From Parasedimentitalea marina (GTDB taxonomy: Bacteria; Pseudomonadota; Alphaproteobacteria; Rhodobacterales; Rhodobacteraceae): 64,000 nt of DNA. A program made the position numbers and the translations under genes. The notes under the pieces are model-generated. The model was not told where the DNA came from. It ran no database searches and saw only the letters and a program-made list of their open reading frames with translations. The stretch's first letter is position 1; each line of letters starts with the position of its first letter. Positions 52,819 to 61,713 of the stretch are shown one piece after another. The stretch lies in the NCBI RefSeq assembly GCF_004006175.1, contig NZ_CP033221.1, forward strand, positions 62,001 to 126,000, written 5' to 3'.

Positions 52819-54075
52819 ATGTCAATTGAAGTAACGGATACGCTGGTTGTTGGAGCCGGTCAGGCCGGTATTGCCATGAGCGAGCACCTGCGCAACAACG
52901 GTGTGCCCCATGTGATATTAGAGAAAGACCGGATCGCAGAGGCGTGGCGCTCAGGGCGATGGGACTCGCTGGTTGCCAATGGCCCGGCCTGGCACGATCG
53001 CTTCCCAAGCCTGGAGTTCGCTAACACCGATCCAGAAGCCTTTGCCTCAAAAGACAGGGTAGCTGATTACCTGGTTGATTATGCAACAATGGTCGATGCG
53101 CCAATCCGCACGGGTGTCGAAGTGCTTAGCGCCAAGCGACTACCGGATCGGGCGGGTTTTCGCGTGGAGACGACAACTGGTCCAATCGAAGCCAAGAGCA
53201 TCGTGGCGGCCACAGGGGCCTTCCAACACCCTGTTATCCCACCCGTTGTACCTGAAAAGACGGACATTACCCAACTACACTCGTTCTATTATCGCAACCC
53301 TGACCAATTGCCCGACGGCAATGTGTTGGTTGTGGGCGCCGGTTCGTCAGGCGCGCAAATCGCTGACGAATTGCAGCGTGCTGGTCGAAAGGTATATCTG
53401 TCAGTCGGCCCGCATGATCGCCCTCCACGCGCCTATCGTGGCCGCGATTTTGTATGGTGGCTGGGTGTACTGGGCCTTTGGGATGTTGCAGCACAAAAAC
53501 CGGGCACTGAACACGTAACGATCTCAGTCAGTGGTGCCTATGGCGGTCAAACAATGGATTTCCGGCGCCTCGCGAGCGAAGGTATGACACTATTGGGACT
53601 GACACAGTCTTACAAAGACGGTGTTCTGACTTTTGCCGAGGACCTGCAGAAGAATATCGCCAACGGGGACGCAAGCTATCTGACGATGCTGGATGCGGCG
53701 GATACCTATGTGGAGCGCACTGGTATTGCCCTTCCGCAAGAGCCAGATGCGCGCAACGCCTGGGCAGACCCAGATTGTCTGACGACACCCATTCGTGAAC
53801 TGGATCTGGTCGGTGAAGGCATCACTACCATCATCTGGGCGACGGGGTTTCGACAGGATTTTAGTTGGATGAACGTCAGCGCTTTTGACGAAGCCGGGCA
53901 ACCGCAACATCAGCGGGGGGTCTCGTCTGAACCAGGTGTCTATTTCCTCGGCCTGCCATGGCAATCCCGTCGTGGCTCTACCTTTATCTGGGGTGTCTGG
54001 CATGACGCAAAGCATGTGGCGGATCAAATTGCCAATCAGCGGAAGTACTTGGCTTACCAAGGACCAAATGATTGA
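52819..54075 (+). CDS. Flavin-containing monooxygenase-like NAD(P)/FAD oxidoreductase
   Basis: FAD- and NADPH-dependent monooxygenase (418 aa), class B type. Seen: FAD motif DTLVVGAGQAGIAMSEHLRNNG at residues 7-28, EAWRSGRWDSL, the NADPH motif VLVVGAGSSGAQIADELQRAG near residue 170, and ATGFRQDFSWM near the C-terminus. The exact FMO fingerprint FxGxxxHxxxY/F is replaced by the shorter LHSFYYRNPDQ segment. Start at MSIEVTDTLV. Monocistronic, 251 bp before the HpaB-like gene. N- or C-oxygenation of a small substrate likely. Confidence 0.87.
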   Translation: MSIEVTDTLVVGAGQAGIAMSEHLRNNGVPHVILEKDRIAEAWRSGRWDSLVANGPAWHDRFPSLEFANTDPEAFASKDRVADYLVDYATMVDAPIRTGVEVLSAKRLPDRAGFRVETTTGPIEAKSIVAATGAFQHPVIPPVVPEKTDITQLHSFYYRNPDQLPDGNVLVVGAGSSGAQIADELQRAGRKVYLSVGPHDRPPRAYRGRDFVWWLGVLGLWDVAAQKPGTEHVTISVSGAYGGQTMDFRRLASEGMTLLGLTQSYKDGVLTFAEDLQKNIANGDASYLTMLDAADTYVERTGIALPQEPDARNAWADPDCLTTPIRELDLVGEGITTIIWATGFRQDFSWMNVSAFDEAGQPQHQRGVSSEPGVYFLGLPWQSRRGSTFIWGVWHDAKHVADQIANQRKYLAYQGPND

Positions 54076-54096
54076 CCGCTGATGGCAAAATATCGT

Positions 54097-54109
54097 TGAA
54101 CCCGGTTCA
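54097..54109. promoter_or_regulatory. Small T-N11-A dyad between monooxygenase and HpaB-like genes
   Basis: TGAACC-C-GGTTCA, perfect 6-bp arms. It shares GGTTCArCC with the LysR-type box at 59544-59560, so it may be a second site for that regulator. It could also act as a weak hairpin after the monooxygenase gene. Confidence 0.35.
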
Positions 54110-54168
54110 GCCGCTTTTCCGCTAGCGTACTCTTCGGTGCATTTTTGCGGCGCAAGTGGCAAGGCAAC

Positions 54169-54182
54169 CTGTATCGATACAG
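54169..54182. promoter_or_regulatory. Perfect 14-bp palindrome upstream of the HpaB-like gene
   Basis: CTGTATCGATACAG, 144 bp before the HpaB-like ATG, enclosed by CAAGTG...CACTTG. Looks like a dimeric regulator site; regulator unidentified. Confidence 0.4.
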
Positions 54183-54326
54183 TTCACTTGCTTGCCTGCA
54201 GATTAGGCCCTGACTTACCAGCGATGAGAAAAACCGTTCTTTCAAATAATGCGAAGCGCGTGAAACTATAAGGATGAAACACAACCTCATTCACCCTTTG
54301 GGGCTGTGCGATTACAGGAGACCAGG

Positions 54327-55859
54327 ATGATACGCACAGGGGATCAGTATCGGGAGTCAATTCGTGGGAGCCGGGAAATTTACATCAACGGTGAGCGCGT
54401 CACCGACGTCACCACCCATCCCCAGTTCAAACCCCTGGTCGACCTGCGTGCACGGCTCTACGACGCCCAGTTTGAAGAGAACAGCAAGGACATTTTAACC
54501 TATACTGAAAACGGCGAGACATCAGCTATTGGGTATAAGCTGCCCTATAGTCAGACCGATTGGTGGGCCAAGCGCCGCGCAACGGATCATCTGATGACAC
54601 AAGCCGGTGGAGTGGTGTCACGCATCGGTGACGAGACCGTTGGCGAAATGTGGTCACTGTTTGATGCGGCTGACGTACTGAACAACATTGACCCCCAGTT
54701 TGCCAAAAATATCGATGCGCATGTCCGCAATGTGATTAACGGTGATCCTTTTCAGGTCTCAGCAAATACGGATCCAAAAGGGGATCGCTCAAAGCCGCCT
54801 CAAGACCAGGACCCCGATATGCTTTTGCATGTGGTTAAAGAAACCGATGCCGGCATTATTGTCCGCGGAGCCAAGTTTGAAACAGCTGCGGCCTATGCCA
54901 ATCAAGCCTTTACCAAACCAACCATTGCCAATTGGGGTTCCGAGGAAATGTCGGACTACGCCATTGGCTTCATTTGCGATCTGAACGCACCAAACCTGAA
55001 ATTCATATGTCGCTCGGGCTTTGCAGGCCGGGCGCCGGCCGAGGATTACCCGCTGGCCAACAAGTTTGATGAAATCGACGCCCTGGTCATTTTTGATGAC
55101 GTGCTGGTCCCCTGGGAAGACGTATTGTTTTACCGTCAAACCAAGGTAGCAAAATTCATGCGAGCCTCGTTACATCGGTACACCGCTTTTGCTTTTGTTC
55201 AGCGTATATTGAAGTACACCGACATGTTGATTGGCGCGGCGCTGTTCAACGTCCGGCAGACGGGTCTGGACAAATTGCAGGGGGTTCAAGACAAACTGTC
55301 GGCCTTGGCGTGTTATCGCGAAGGGATAAATGCACATCTGACTGCGTCGATTGCATTGGCTGAGAAATCCCCAGCCGGACTGATGATGCCGAACCAGTCG
55401 TTAATGTATGCCGGACGTGTCACGGCCTGCTCCAAACTACCTGAAATGGTGCACATCGCCCGTGAACTGTGTGGTGGTCAGATATGTGTGACCCCTGATG
55501 CGGCGACTTTTCGCAACCCGGAAACCAAACCATGGCTTGATAAATACTATTCAATTAACAAGGAATGGCTGGCTGAAGATCGCCGGAGGCTATTGGCCTT
55601 TGCACGTGATCTTCTGAACTCGGATTACGCAGGGCACCACCTGTCGTTTCAGACATTCGCGCAATCGCCAAACTTTGCCCAACTTGCGACGATTTATCAA
55701 AATTTCAACTGGGACGGACCGCTGGCCTTCGTCAAACAGGCCGCAGGTCTATCTGATACTGTTATGGGCGAGCACTCCATGACGCCCAAAAATTCAGCCG
55801 CCTCCAGCTGGTTTTCGCCCGACTTTGCATCTCATACAGCGGAAACCTCCATGGGGTGA
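54327..55859 (+). CDS. HpaB-family (4-hydroxyphenylacetate 3-monooxygenase-like) oxygenase
   Basis: Acyl-CoA-dehydrogenase-fold flavin monooxygenase (510 aa) that uses reduced FAD from a separate reductase. AGGAGACCAGG precedes the ATG. Seen: GDQYRESIRGSREIYINGERV, the family opening, and FDEIDALVIFDDVLVPWEDVLFYR, ELCGGQICVTPDA. The hydroxyphenyl-binding region cannot be judged by eye. It heads a run with RidA, DUF1028 and aldehyde dehydrogenase genes, so an aromatic amine or N-heterocycle is more likely than hydroxyphenylacetate. No flavin reductase gene is in the window. Confidence 0.88.
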   Translation: MIRTGDQYRESIRGSREIYINGERVTDVTTHPQFKPLVDLRARLYDAQFEENSKDILTYTENGETSAIGYKLPYSQTDWWAKRRATDHLMTQAGGVVSRIGDETVGEMWSLFDAADVLNNIDPQFAKNIDAHVRNVINGDPFQVSANTDPKGDRSKPPQDQDPDMLLHVVKETDAGIIVRGAKFETAAAYANQAFTKPTIANWGSEEMSDYAIGFICDLNAPNLKFICRSGFAGRAPAEDYPLANKFDEIDALVIFDDVLVPWEDVLFYRQTKVAKFMRASLHRYTAFAFVQRILKYTDMLIGAALFNVRQTGLDKLQGVQDKLSALACYREGINAHLTASIALAEKSPAGLMMPNQSLMYAGRVTACSKLPEMVHIARELCGGQICVTPDAATFRNPETKPWLDKYYSINKEWLAEDRRRLLAFARDLLNSDYAGHHLSFQTFAQSPNFAQLATIYQNFNWDGPLAFVKQAAGLSDTVMGEHSMTPKNSAASSWFSPDFASHTAETSMG

Positions 55860-55960
55860 CACCGCATCAGAAATTCGCGGTCAACACCGACACAGATAGG
55901 GTAGTCCTGTCGTTTGACTGCGCCCAATTATGCTATCATGCCAACCCGACGGAGACAAAA

Positions 55961-56377
55961 ATGGCCCACACCCGCATTCGAAAGTTCAACACGTCCGAAA
56001 CCTATCCCGAACAAAACTTGGACAATGATCTATGTCAGGCAGTTGTTACGCAGGGCGGTAAGACCGTCTACCTGCGCGGTCAATGCCCGCAAAATCTGGA
56101 CGACGCAGTGAATATTGCAAGCCACGATCCCGTAGAGCAAACCCACAAAGTCATGCAGAATATTCGCCAGTTGATCGAAGAGGCAGGCGGAGACATGCAG
56201 CATCTGGTCAAGGTGGTGGTCTACATAACCGATGTGCGGCACCGCGAGGCAGTCTATCGCACCATGGGCGAATACATCAAAGGCGTTTACCCCTGCTCCA
56301 CAGGTCTGGTCGTACAGGCATTGGCCCGCCCAGATTGGCTGGTTGAAATCGACGGCACAGCCGTAATTCCGGATTGA
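55961..56377 (+). CDS. RidA-family protein
   Basis: RidA/YjgF-fold protein (138 aa), likely hydrolysing an enamine or imine made by the preceding oxygenase. Start at MAHTRIRKFN after GGAGAC. YLRGQCPQNLDDAVNIASHDPVEQTHKVMQNIRQLIEEAGGDMQHLVKVVVYITDVRHREAVY is the typical core. The usual catalytic Arg near the C-terminus is not apparent, so it belongs to a non-RidA (Rid2-7 type) subfamily. 4 bp before the DUF1028 gene. Confidence 0.87.
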   Translation: MAHTRIRKFNTSETYPEQNLDNDLCQAVVTQGGKTVYLRGQCPQNLDDAVNIASHDPVEQTHKVMQNIRQLIEEAGGDMQHLVKVVVYITDVRHREAVYRTMGEYIKGVYPCSTGLVVQALARPDWLVEIDGTAVIPD

Positions 56378-56381
56378 AGAC

Positions 56382-57056
56382 ATGACATTTTCCCTCGTCG
56401 CCCGCTGTGCTGAAACAGGTATGTTCGGCATCGCCATTACCTCCTCTTCCCCGGCCGTCGCCGCCCGGTGCTCGTTTGCCCGTGCAGGCGTTGGGGCGGT
56501 GGCTTCGCAAAATGTCACGGACCCGTCTCTGGGCCCACTTGCCCTTGACCTGATGCAAAGCGGACAATCCGCGGCAGAGGCCCTGAACGGTGTGATTGCC
56601 CGTGGCAAGTTCACGGAATACCGGCAAGTGCTGATGGTCGACGCCCTGGGCAATACCGCTATCCATTCCGGCCCAAATTCATTGGGAATTTGGACGCAAG
56701 CGCAGGGGCTAGATGTTGCCTCCGGTGGCAACCTATTGGCCAACGAAGGTATACCTCAGGCCATTGTGGACGGATTTACGGAATCAACCGGTCATCTGGG
56801 TGACAGACTGATTGCAGCAATGCAGGCTGGACTGGCAGCGGGTGGCGAGGCCGGGCCAATCCATTCGGCCGGTATGAAGATCGTCGACGGGGTAAGTTGG
56901 CCGGTGGCCGATCTGCGGTGTGACTGGACCAATGAATGTCCCATCGAAAACATTGCCACAGCCTGGGATATCTACAAGCCGCAACTAGATGCCTACGTCC
57001 AGCGCGCGCTCGACCCGCGTGAGGCACCGTCCTATGGCGTGCCCGGCGATCAGTGA
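56382..57056 (+). CDS. DUF1028 (Ntn-hydrolase-like) family protein
   Basis: DUF1028 protein (224 aa). Seen: MTFSLVARCAETGMFGIAITSSSPAVAARCSFARAGVGAVASQNVTDP, the domain hallmark, and GNLLANEGIPQAIVDGF. The fold is Ntn-hydrolase-like, and it may hydrolyse an amide. No signal peptide. Flanked tightly by RidA (4 bp) and the aldehyde dehydrogenase (16 bp), an association that suggests amide or formamide hydrolysis in a nitrogen-compound pathway (inference). Confidence 0.87.
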   Translation: MTFSLVARCAETGMFGIAITSSSPAVAARCSFARAGVGAVASQNVTDPSLGPLALDLMQSGQSAAEALNGVIARGKFTEYRQVLMVDALGNTAIHSGPNSLGIWTQAQGLDVASGGNLLANEGIPQAIVDGFTESTGHLGDRLIAAMQAGLAAGGEAGPIHSAGMKIVDGVSWPVADLRCDWTNECPIENIATAWDIYKPQLDAYVQRALDPREAPSYGVPGDQ

Positions 57057-57072
57057 AGACAGGAGACAAAAC

Positions 57073-58569
57073 GTGCTCAACTACAAATACCAAGACTGGA
57101 AAACGCGCGCCGGGCAACTGACCTTTCGGGGGCAAGCCTTCATTGATGGTAAGTTCACCGACGCGATTTCAGGCCGGACCTTTAACAGCATCAACCCGGC
57201 GACAGGCCAGGTATTAAGCGCCGTTGCCGAATGTGATGCAGCAGATGTGGATCTGGCTGTCGCGGCTGGGCGGCGCGCCTTTGAGGATGGTCGATGGTCG
57301 CGTATGGCGCCAGGGGATCGCAAGGCGGTGCTGCTGAAACTGGCGGATCTGATCCGTGCCAATCTAGAAGAAATGGCCTTGCTGGACAGTCTAGACATGG
57401 GCAAACTGATCACTGACGCTGTCACCATAGACGCGCCCGGAAGTGCCCATTTCTTTCAATGGTACGCCGAATGTATCGACAAGATATATGACGAGGTTGC
57501 GCCCACGGGTCCCGGAGATCTGGCGCTGATATCGCGGGTGCCGCTTGGCGTTGTCGGGGCGGTGACGCCGTGGAACTTCCCACTCGATATGGCAACCTGG
57601 AAGGCCGCTGCGGCACTGGCTGCTGGCAACTCGGTTGTTCTGAAACCAGCCGAGCAATCGCCCTTGTCAGCCCTGCGCCTTGCGGAACTGGCTGCCGAAG
57701 CCGGCGTTCCCGATGGTGTGTTCAATGTGGTGCCTGGCTTTGGCGTCACGGCTGGCCAGGCACTGGGCCTGCATATGGATGTCGACTGCCTGACCTTCAC
57801 CGGGTCGACTGCAATCGGCAAAATGTTCATGCAATATTCCGGCCAGTCCAACCTGAAACAAATCTGGCCCGAAACCGGAGGCAAAAGCCCAAATCTGATC
57901 TTTGCGGATTGCGAGGACTTGGACACAGCGGCCGACATGGCGGCTTTTGGCATCTTCTTCAATCAGGGCGAAGTGTGTTCGGCAAATTCACGGCTTTATG
58001 TAGAACGTTCAATCAAGGATGCTTTTGTTGAAAAAATGATCGCACGGGCTGAAGCGATGCAACCTGGTGACCCACTAGATCCCGCTTCAAAAATGGGGGC
58101 CATTGTCGATGAGAAACAAACCCAAGGCATCATGCGATTTGTCCAAGAGGGCAAGGCCAGCGCCAACCTTGTCACCGGCGGTGACCGCGTGACCGTAAAT
58201 GGCAAAGGGTGCTTCATACAGCCTACAATCTTTGATGACGTGAACCACGATAACCCGCTGGCCCGCGACGAGATTTTCGGCCCGGTTTTGTCAATCATTC
58301 CATTTGACAGTGAAGCTGAGGCCGTATCAATGGCAAACGACAGCATATATGGTTTGGCCGCATCCGTTTGGACTAACAATCTAAGCCGGGCCTGCCGCGT
58401 GTCCGAAAAGCTGCATGTGGGAACCGTATCGGTGAATACGGTTGATGCACTTTCAGCGCAGACTCCGTTTGGCGGCATGAAGCAATCCGGGTTTGGGCGC
58501 GATTTATCCCTGCACTCTCTTGAAAAGTATACCGCTTTGAAGACGACTTGGATAAAGTACAAAACATAA
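57073..58569 (+). CDS. NAD(P)-dependent aldehyde dehydrogenase, PuuC-like
   Basis: Aldehyde dehydrogenase (498 aa). GTG start with AGGAG 7 bp upstream; a start inside the DUF1028 gene was rejected. Catalytic residues seen: Cys302 (NQGEVCSANSR), Glu267 (WPETGGKSPNL), and the cofactor segments TPWNFPLDMATWK and VVLKPAEQSPLSA. Similarity is highest to gamma-glutamyl-aminobutyraldehyde dehydrogenase types. It would oxidise the aldehyde formed after ring opening or deamination. Confidence 0.92.
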   Translation: MLNYKYQDWKTRAGQLTFRGQAFIDGKFTDAISGRTFNSINPATGQVLSAVAECDAADVDLAVAAGRRAFEDGRWSRMAPGDRKAVLLKLADLIRANLEEMALLDSLDMGKLITDAVTIDAPGSAHFFQWYAECIDKIYDEVAPTGPGDLALISRVPLGVVGAVTPWNFPLDMATWKAAAALAAGNSVVLKPAEQSPLSALRLAELAAEAGVPDGVFNVVPGFGVTAGQALGLHMDVDCLTFTGSTAIGKMFMQYSGQSNLKQIWPETGGKSPNLIFADCEDLDTAADMAAFGIFFNQGEVCSANSRLYVERSIKDAFVEKMIARAEAMQPGDPLDPASKMGAIVDEKQTQGIMRFVQEGKASANLVTGGDRVTVNGKGCFIQPTIFDDVNHDNPLARDEIFGPVLSIIPFDSEAEAVSMANDSIYGLAASVWTNNLSRACRVSEKLHVGTVSVNTVDALSAQTPFGGMKQSGFGRDLSLHSLEKYTALKTTWIKYKT

Positions 58570-58596
58570 TGGGCCGCGACGAACCACGGAGACGTA

Positions 58597-59520
58597 ATGC
58601 TGAGATACACTCTCAGACAACTGGAATATTTTGTTGCTGTCGGCGAAGCCGGTAGCATTGCCCTGGCGTCTGAAAAGGTCAATGTGTCGTCGCCGTCGAT
58701 CTCGGCGGCGATCAATCAGCTTGAAAAAGAATTCGGATTGCCGCTTTTTGTGCGACAGCACGCGCAGGGCCTGTCGCTGACACTGGCCGGCAAACGCATG
58801 ATGAGACAAGCCAAGATCGTGTTGCAGGAAGCCGACAGATTGGTGGATACAGCCGGCGACATATCAGGCTCTATTCGTGGGCCGCTGTCGATTGGATGCC
58901 TGGGTACTTTTGCTCAGGTTGTGCTGCCGTCAGTCCGTCGCAGTTATCAAACGAAATATCCCGAGGTTCGCGTTCAGCAGCATGAGCTGAACCAGTCAGA
59001 AGTTTTCAGTTACCTCCGCCGGGCTGAGATTGACGTGGCGCTGACCTATGACCTTAACCTGCCGGCCGATCTACAATTCACTTCGTTGTTAGAATTGCCC
59101 CCCTATGCCATCGTCAATGAAACTCATCCCTTGGCCCATCTGCCAGCTGTTTCAGTCGACGAACTGAAAAGTTACCCAATGGTTCTGGTCGATTTGCCGT
59201 TCAGCTCGGACTATTTTTTGTCGTTCTTTGCGCAAATCGGGGCGACCCCAATTATTGCGGAACGGACCAAGGACATGGCCGTGATGCGCAGCCTGGTCGC
59301 AAATGGATTTGGCTATTCAATCGCCAATGTGCGCCCACTGAACGACAGTTCACCCGACGGGAAACCTTTGAAGTATATTCCTCTTGTTGGGGCCGTTCGA
59401 CCAATGAGGCTTGGACTTTTGATGTCCAACGGTGCCGACTTAACCAGTGTCGTACGGGCCTTTGTCCAACATTGTAGCGAGGAACTTCGCGGCGGATCGG
59501 TGCCTGGATTAGGCGGCTAG
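58597..59520 (+). CDS. LysR-family transcriptional regulator
   Basis: LTTR (307 aa) with N-terminal winged helix (YTLRQLEYFVAVGEAGSIALASEKVNVSSPSISAAINQLEKEFGLPLFVR, residues 3-52) and a two-lobed effector domain. It follows the aldehyde dehydrogenase gene in the same direction and is followed by a perfect LTTR box before the Fe-S flavoprotein gene. Probably activates the downstream genes and perhaps the upstream ones. Confidence 0.92.
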   Translation: MLRYTLRQLEYFVAVGEAGSIALASEKVNVSSPSISAAINQLEKEFGLPLFVRQHAQGLSLTLAGKRMMRQAKIVLQEADRLVDTAGDISGSIRGPLSIGCLGTFAQVVLPSVRRSYQTKYPEVRVQQHELNQSEVFSYLRRAEIDVALTYDLNLPADLQFTSLLELPPYAIVNETHPLAHLPAVSVDELKSYPMVLVDLPFSSDYFLSFFAQIGATPIIAERTKDMAVMRSLVANGFGYSIANVRPLNDSSPDGKPLKYIPLVGAVRPMRLGLLMSNGADLTSVVRAFVQHCSEELRGGSVPGLGG

Positions 59521-59543
59521 AACCCTCGATATGATTTGAGATT

Positions 59544-59560
59544 GTTAGGTTCAACCTAAC
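59544..59560. promoter_or_regulatory. LysR-type operator (T-N11-A box)
   Basis: GTTAGGTT-C-AACCTAAC, a perfect dyad containing TAGGTTCAACCTA, i.e. T-N11-A. It lies 80 bp before the next start codon and 24 bp after the lysR stop. A hairpin terminator role is possible but there is no T-run. Confidence 0.6.
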
Positions 59561-59639
59561 CATTGCTTTCGCATCCATGTCTTTCAGTTTGTGTGCCACG
59601 CAGTATTCTCAAAACAACCCGTTTTCCGAGGAGGCAAAA

Positions 59640-61709
59640 TTGCGCGATCCACGCTACGATATCCTGTTCGAGCCGATGCAGATCGGCCCTGTAACCGCAA
59701 AGAACCGATTTTATCAAGTTCCGCATTGTAACGGCGGCGGTTATCGCGATCCATCAGCCGCTGCTGCAATGCGCGGCATCAAGGCCGAAGGCGGCTGGGG
59801 TGTCATTTTCACCGAACAGTGCGAGATGCACCACACGTCGGAAATCACCCCTTTCATCGAGTTACGGCTGTGGGAAGACAAAGATATCCCTCAACTGCGC
59901 AGGATGTCCGAAAAGATGCAATCACACGGTGGGCTGGCCGGTATCCAGCTGGCCTACTCCGGCATCAACGGGCCGAACCTCTACTCCAAAGAAGTGCCGC
60001 TGGCGGTTTCCGCCATGCCAATCCGAACTTTCACCAATGATCCGGTGCAGGCGCGTGCCCTGAGCAAATCCGATATCCGGGATCTGCGCCGCTGGTTTGT
60101 CAACGCTGCAAAACGCTCCAAAGAGGCCGGTTTCGACCTGATCAATCTGTATGGCGCGCATGGGTTTGGCATTTTCCAGCACTTTCTAAGTCGCGCCACG
60201 AACCAGCGCACAGATGAATATGGTGGCAGCCTGGAGAACCGTTCCCGTTTTGCTAACGAAGTCATCGGGGATATTCGGGACGCGGTTGGCGACACAATGG
60301 GCATCGCATTGCGGGTCAGCCTGGACGAGACCATTGGCGAGCTGGGGTTTTCCAACGCCGAAGTGCGCGATTTTGTCGAAATGAACCGGAACCTGCCAGA
60401 CATTTGGGATCTGGCGCAGGGCACCTGGGAAGATTGCTCTGGGCCATCGCGGTTCACAGGCGAAGCCGCCCAGCAGGCGCTGGTCAAAGGCATTCACGAA
60501 CTAACGGACAAACCGATTGTGGGTGTCGGCCGCTTCACCTCTCCTGATACGATGGTTAAACAGATCAAGTCCGGAAACCTGGACATGATTGGCTGCGCGA
60601 GACCCTCTATTGCAGATCCTTTTCTGCCAAAGAAAATTGAAGAAGGCAGGATAGAGGACATTCGCGAGTGTATCGGTTGCAATATATGCATCACCGGCGA
60701 CATGACCATGTCCATCAGCCGTTGCACCCAGAATCCAACGTTCATGGAAGAATGGCGCAAGGGCTGGCATCCAGAAAAGATGAACGACAAAGGCGACAGC
60801 TCTAACGTATTGGTCGTGGGCTCTGGTCCTGCCGGGTTAGAGGCCGCGCGGGCACTGTCGGAACGTGGCTATGATGTCGCCATTGCCGAAGCGACAACCG
60901 AATTGGGTGGCCGCGTGGCGCGTGAGCGTTTGTTACCTGGTCTAAGTGCCTGGGGGCGTGTGTTAGAATACCGCGAATACCAGATCAGCCAGAAACCAAA
61001 TGTGGACACCTATTTCGACAGTGAATTGGATGCGGAAAGCATCCTGGAGTTCGGGTTCGAAAACATCTGCATTGCAACCGGATCAAAGTGGCGCCGCGAT
61101 GGCGTGAGCCGACAACACGTGGTGCCGTTTGCCATGGACGCGTCAATGCCCATCTATACGCCTGATGATATTATGGCGGGTACATTGCCCACGGGCAAAG
61201 TGGTGATCTATGATGACGACCACTACTATATGGGTGGCGTTCTGGCTGAACTCTTACGCGAAAAAGGCTGCGACGTTACCATTATCACCCCGTCAGCTTA
61301 TTTGTCTGATTGGACCAATAACACGTTGGAACAACACGCCATCCACAAGAAACTCGCTGAAATGGGCGTTGAGATCGTGCTGAACCGTGGTGTCACTGAA
61401 ATCGGCAAAGGCCACGTTGTGTCCAACTGTGTCTATACGGAAATGACAACCGAGTTCGGCTGTGACGCAGTCGTCATGGTGGCGTCCCGTCTGGAAACCA
61501 ACTCGGTCTATAACCAGTTGAAGGCCCGCGAGACAGAATGGGCCGATGCCGGGATCAAAACAGTGCAAATCATCGGCGATGCCAATGCTCCGGGACCAAT
61601 CGCCTGGGCAACTTATGCAGGTCATCGCTACGCGCGTGAACTGGACGGCGAAGACATCGGTGATGCGCTGCCGTTCCGACGCGAAATCACTGAACTGGCC
61701 GCGGAATAA
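59640..61709 (+). CDS. Trimethylamine-dehydrogenase-like NADH:flavin oxidoreductase with 4Fe-4S cluster
   Basis: Fe-S flavoprotein (689 aa). TTG start, 5 bp after GAGGAGG; an ATG 63 bp upstream lacks a site. Domains: OYE-type TIM barrel binding FMN (residues 1-340, active-site segment LYGAHGFG with Tyr171 and His174), cluster motif CIGCNIC...SRCTQNP (Cys344, 347, 350, 362), then a dinucleotide domain VLVVGSGPAGLEAARAL. This layout is shared by trimethylamine, dimethylamine and histamine dehydrogenases and by stachydrine-type demethylases. Likely role: N-demethylation or oxidative cleavage of an N-methyl compound, electrons to ETF. Confidence 0.9.
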   Translation: MRDPRYDILFEPMQIGPVTAKNRFYQVPHCNGGGYRDPSAAAAMRGIKAEGGWGVIFTEQCEMHHTSEITPFIELRLWEDKDIPQLRRMSEKMQSHGGLAGIQLAYSGINGPNLYSKEVPLAVSAMPIRTFTNDPVQARALSKSDIRDLRRWFVNAAKRSKEAGFDLINLYGAHGFGIFQHFLSRATNQRTDEYGGSLENRSRFANEVIGDIRDAVGDTMGIALRVSLDETIGELGFSNAEVRDFVEMNRNLPDIWDLAQGTWEDCSGPSRFTGEAAQQALVKGIHELTDKPIVGVGRFTSPDTMVKQIKSGNLDMIGCARPSIADPFLPKKIEEGRIEDIRECIGCNICITGDMTMSISRCTQNPTFMEEWRKGWHPEKMNDKGDSSNVLVVGSGPAGLEAARALSERGYDVAIAEATTELGGRVARERLLPGLSAWGRVLEYREYQISQKPNVDTYFDSELDAESILEFGFENICIATGSKWRRDGVSRQHVVPFAMDASMPIYTPDDIMAGTLPTGKVVIYDDDHYYMGGVLAELLREKGCDVTIITPSAYLSDWTNNTLEQHAIHKKLAEMGVEIVLNRGVTEIGKGHVVSNCVYTEMTTEFGCDAVVMVASRLETNSVYNQLKARETEWADAGIKTVQIIGDANAPGPIAWATYAGHRYARELDGEDIGDALPFRREITELAAE

Positions 61710-61713
61710 GCCC

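Noticed and set aside
52496..53008. N-terminal extension of the MFS frame
   Set aside because: Hydrophilic, crosses the promoter/operator and the divergent monooxygenase start; not MFS-like. Treated as chance open frame.
56030..56743. 237-codon open frame opposite RidA and DUF1028 genes
   Set aside because: Crosses two recognisable genes; no start site or motif.
57996..58715. 239-codon open frame opposite the aldehyde dehydrogenase and LysR genes
   Set aside because: Antisense shadow with Ser/Cys-rich composition and no ribosome site.
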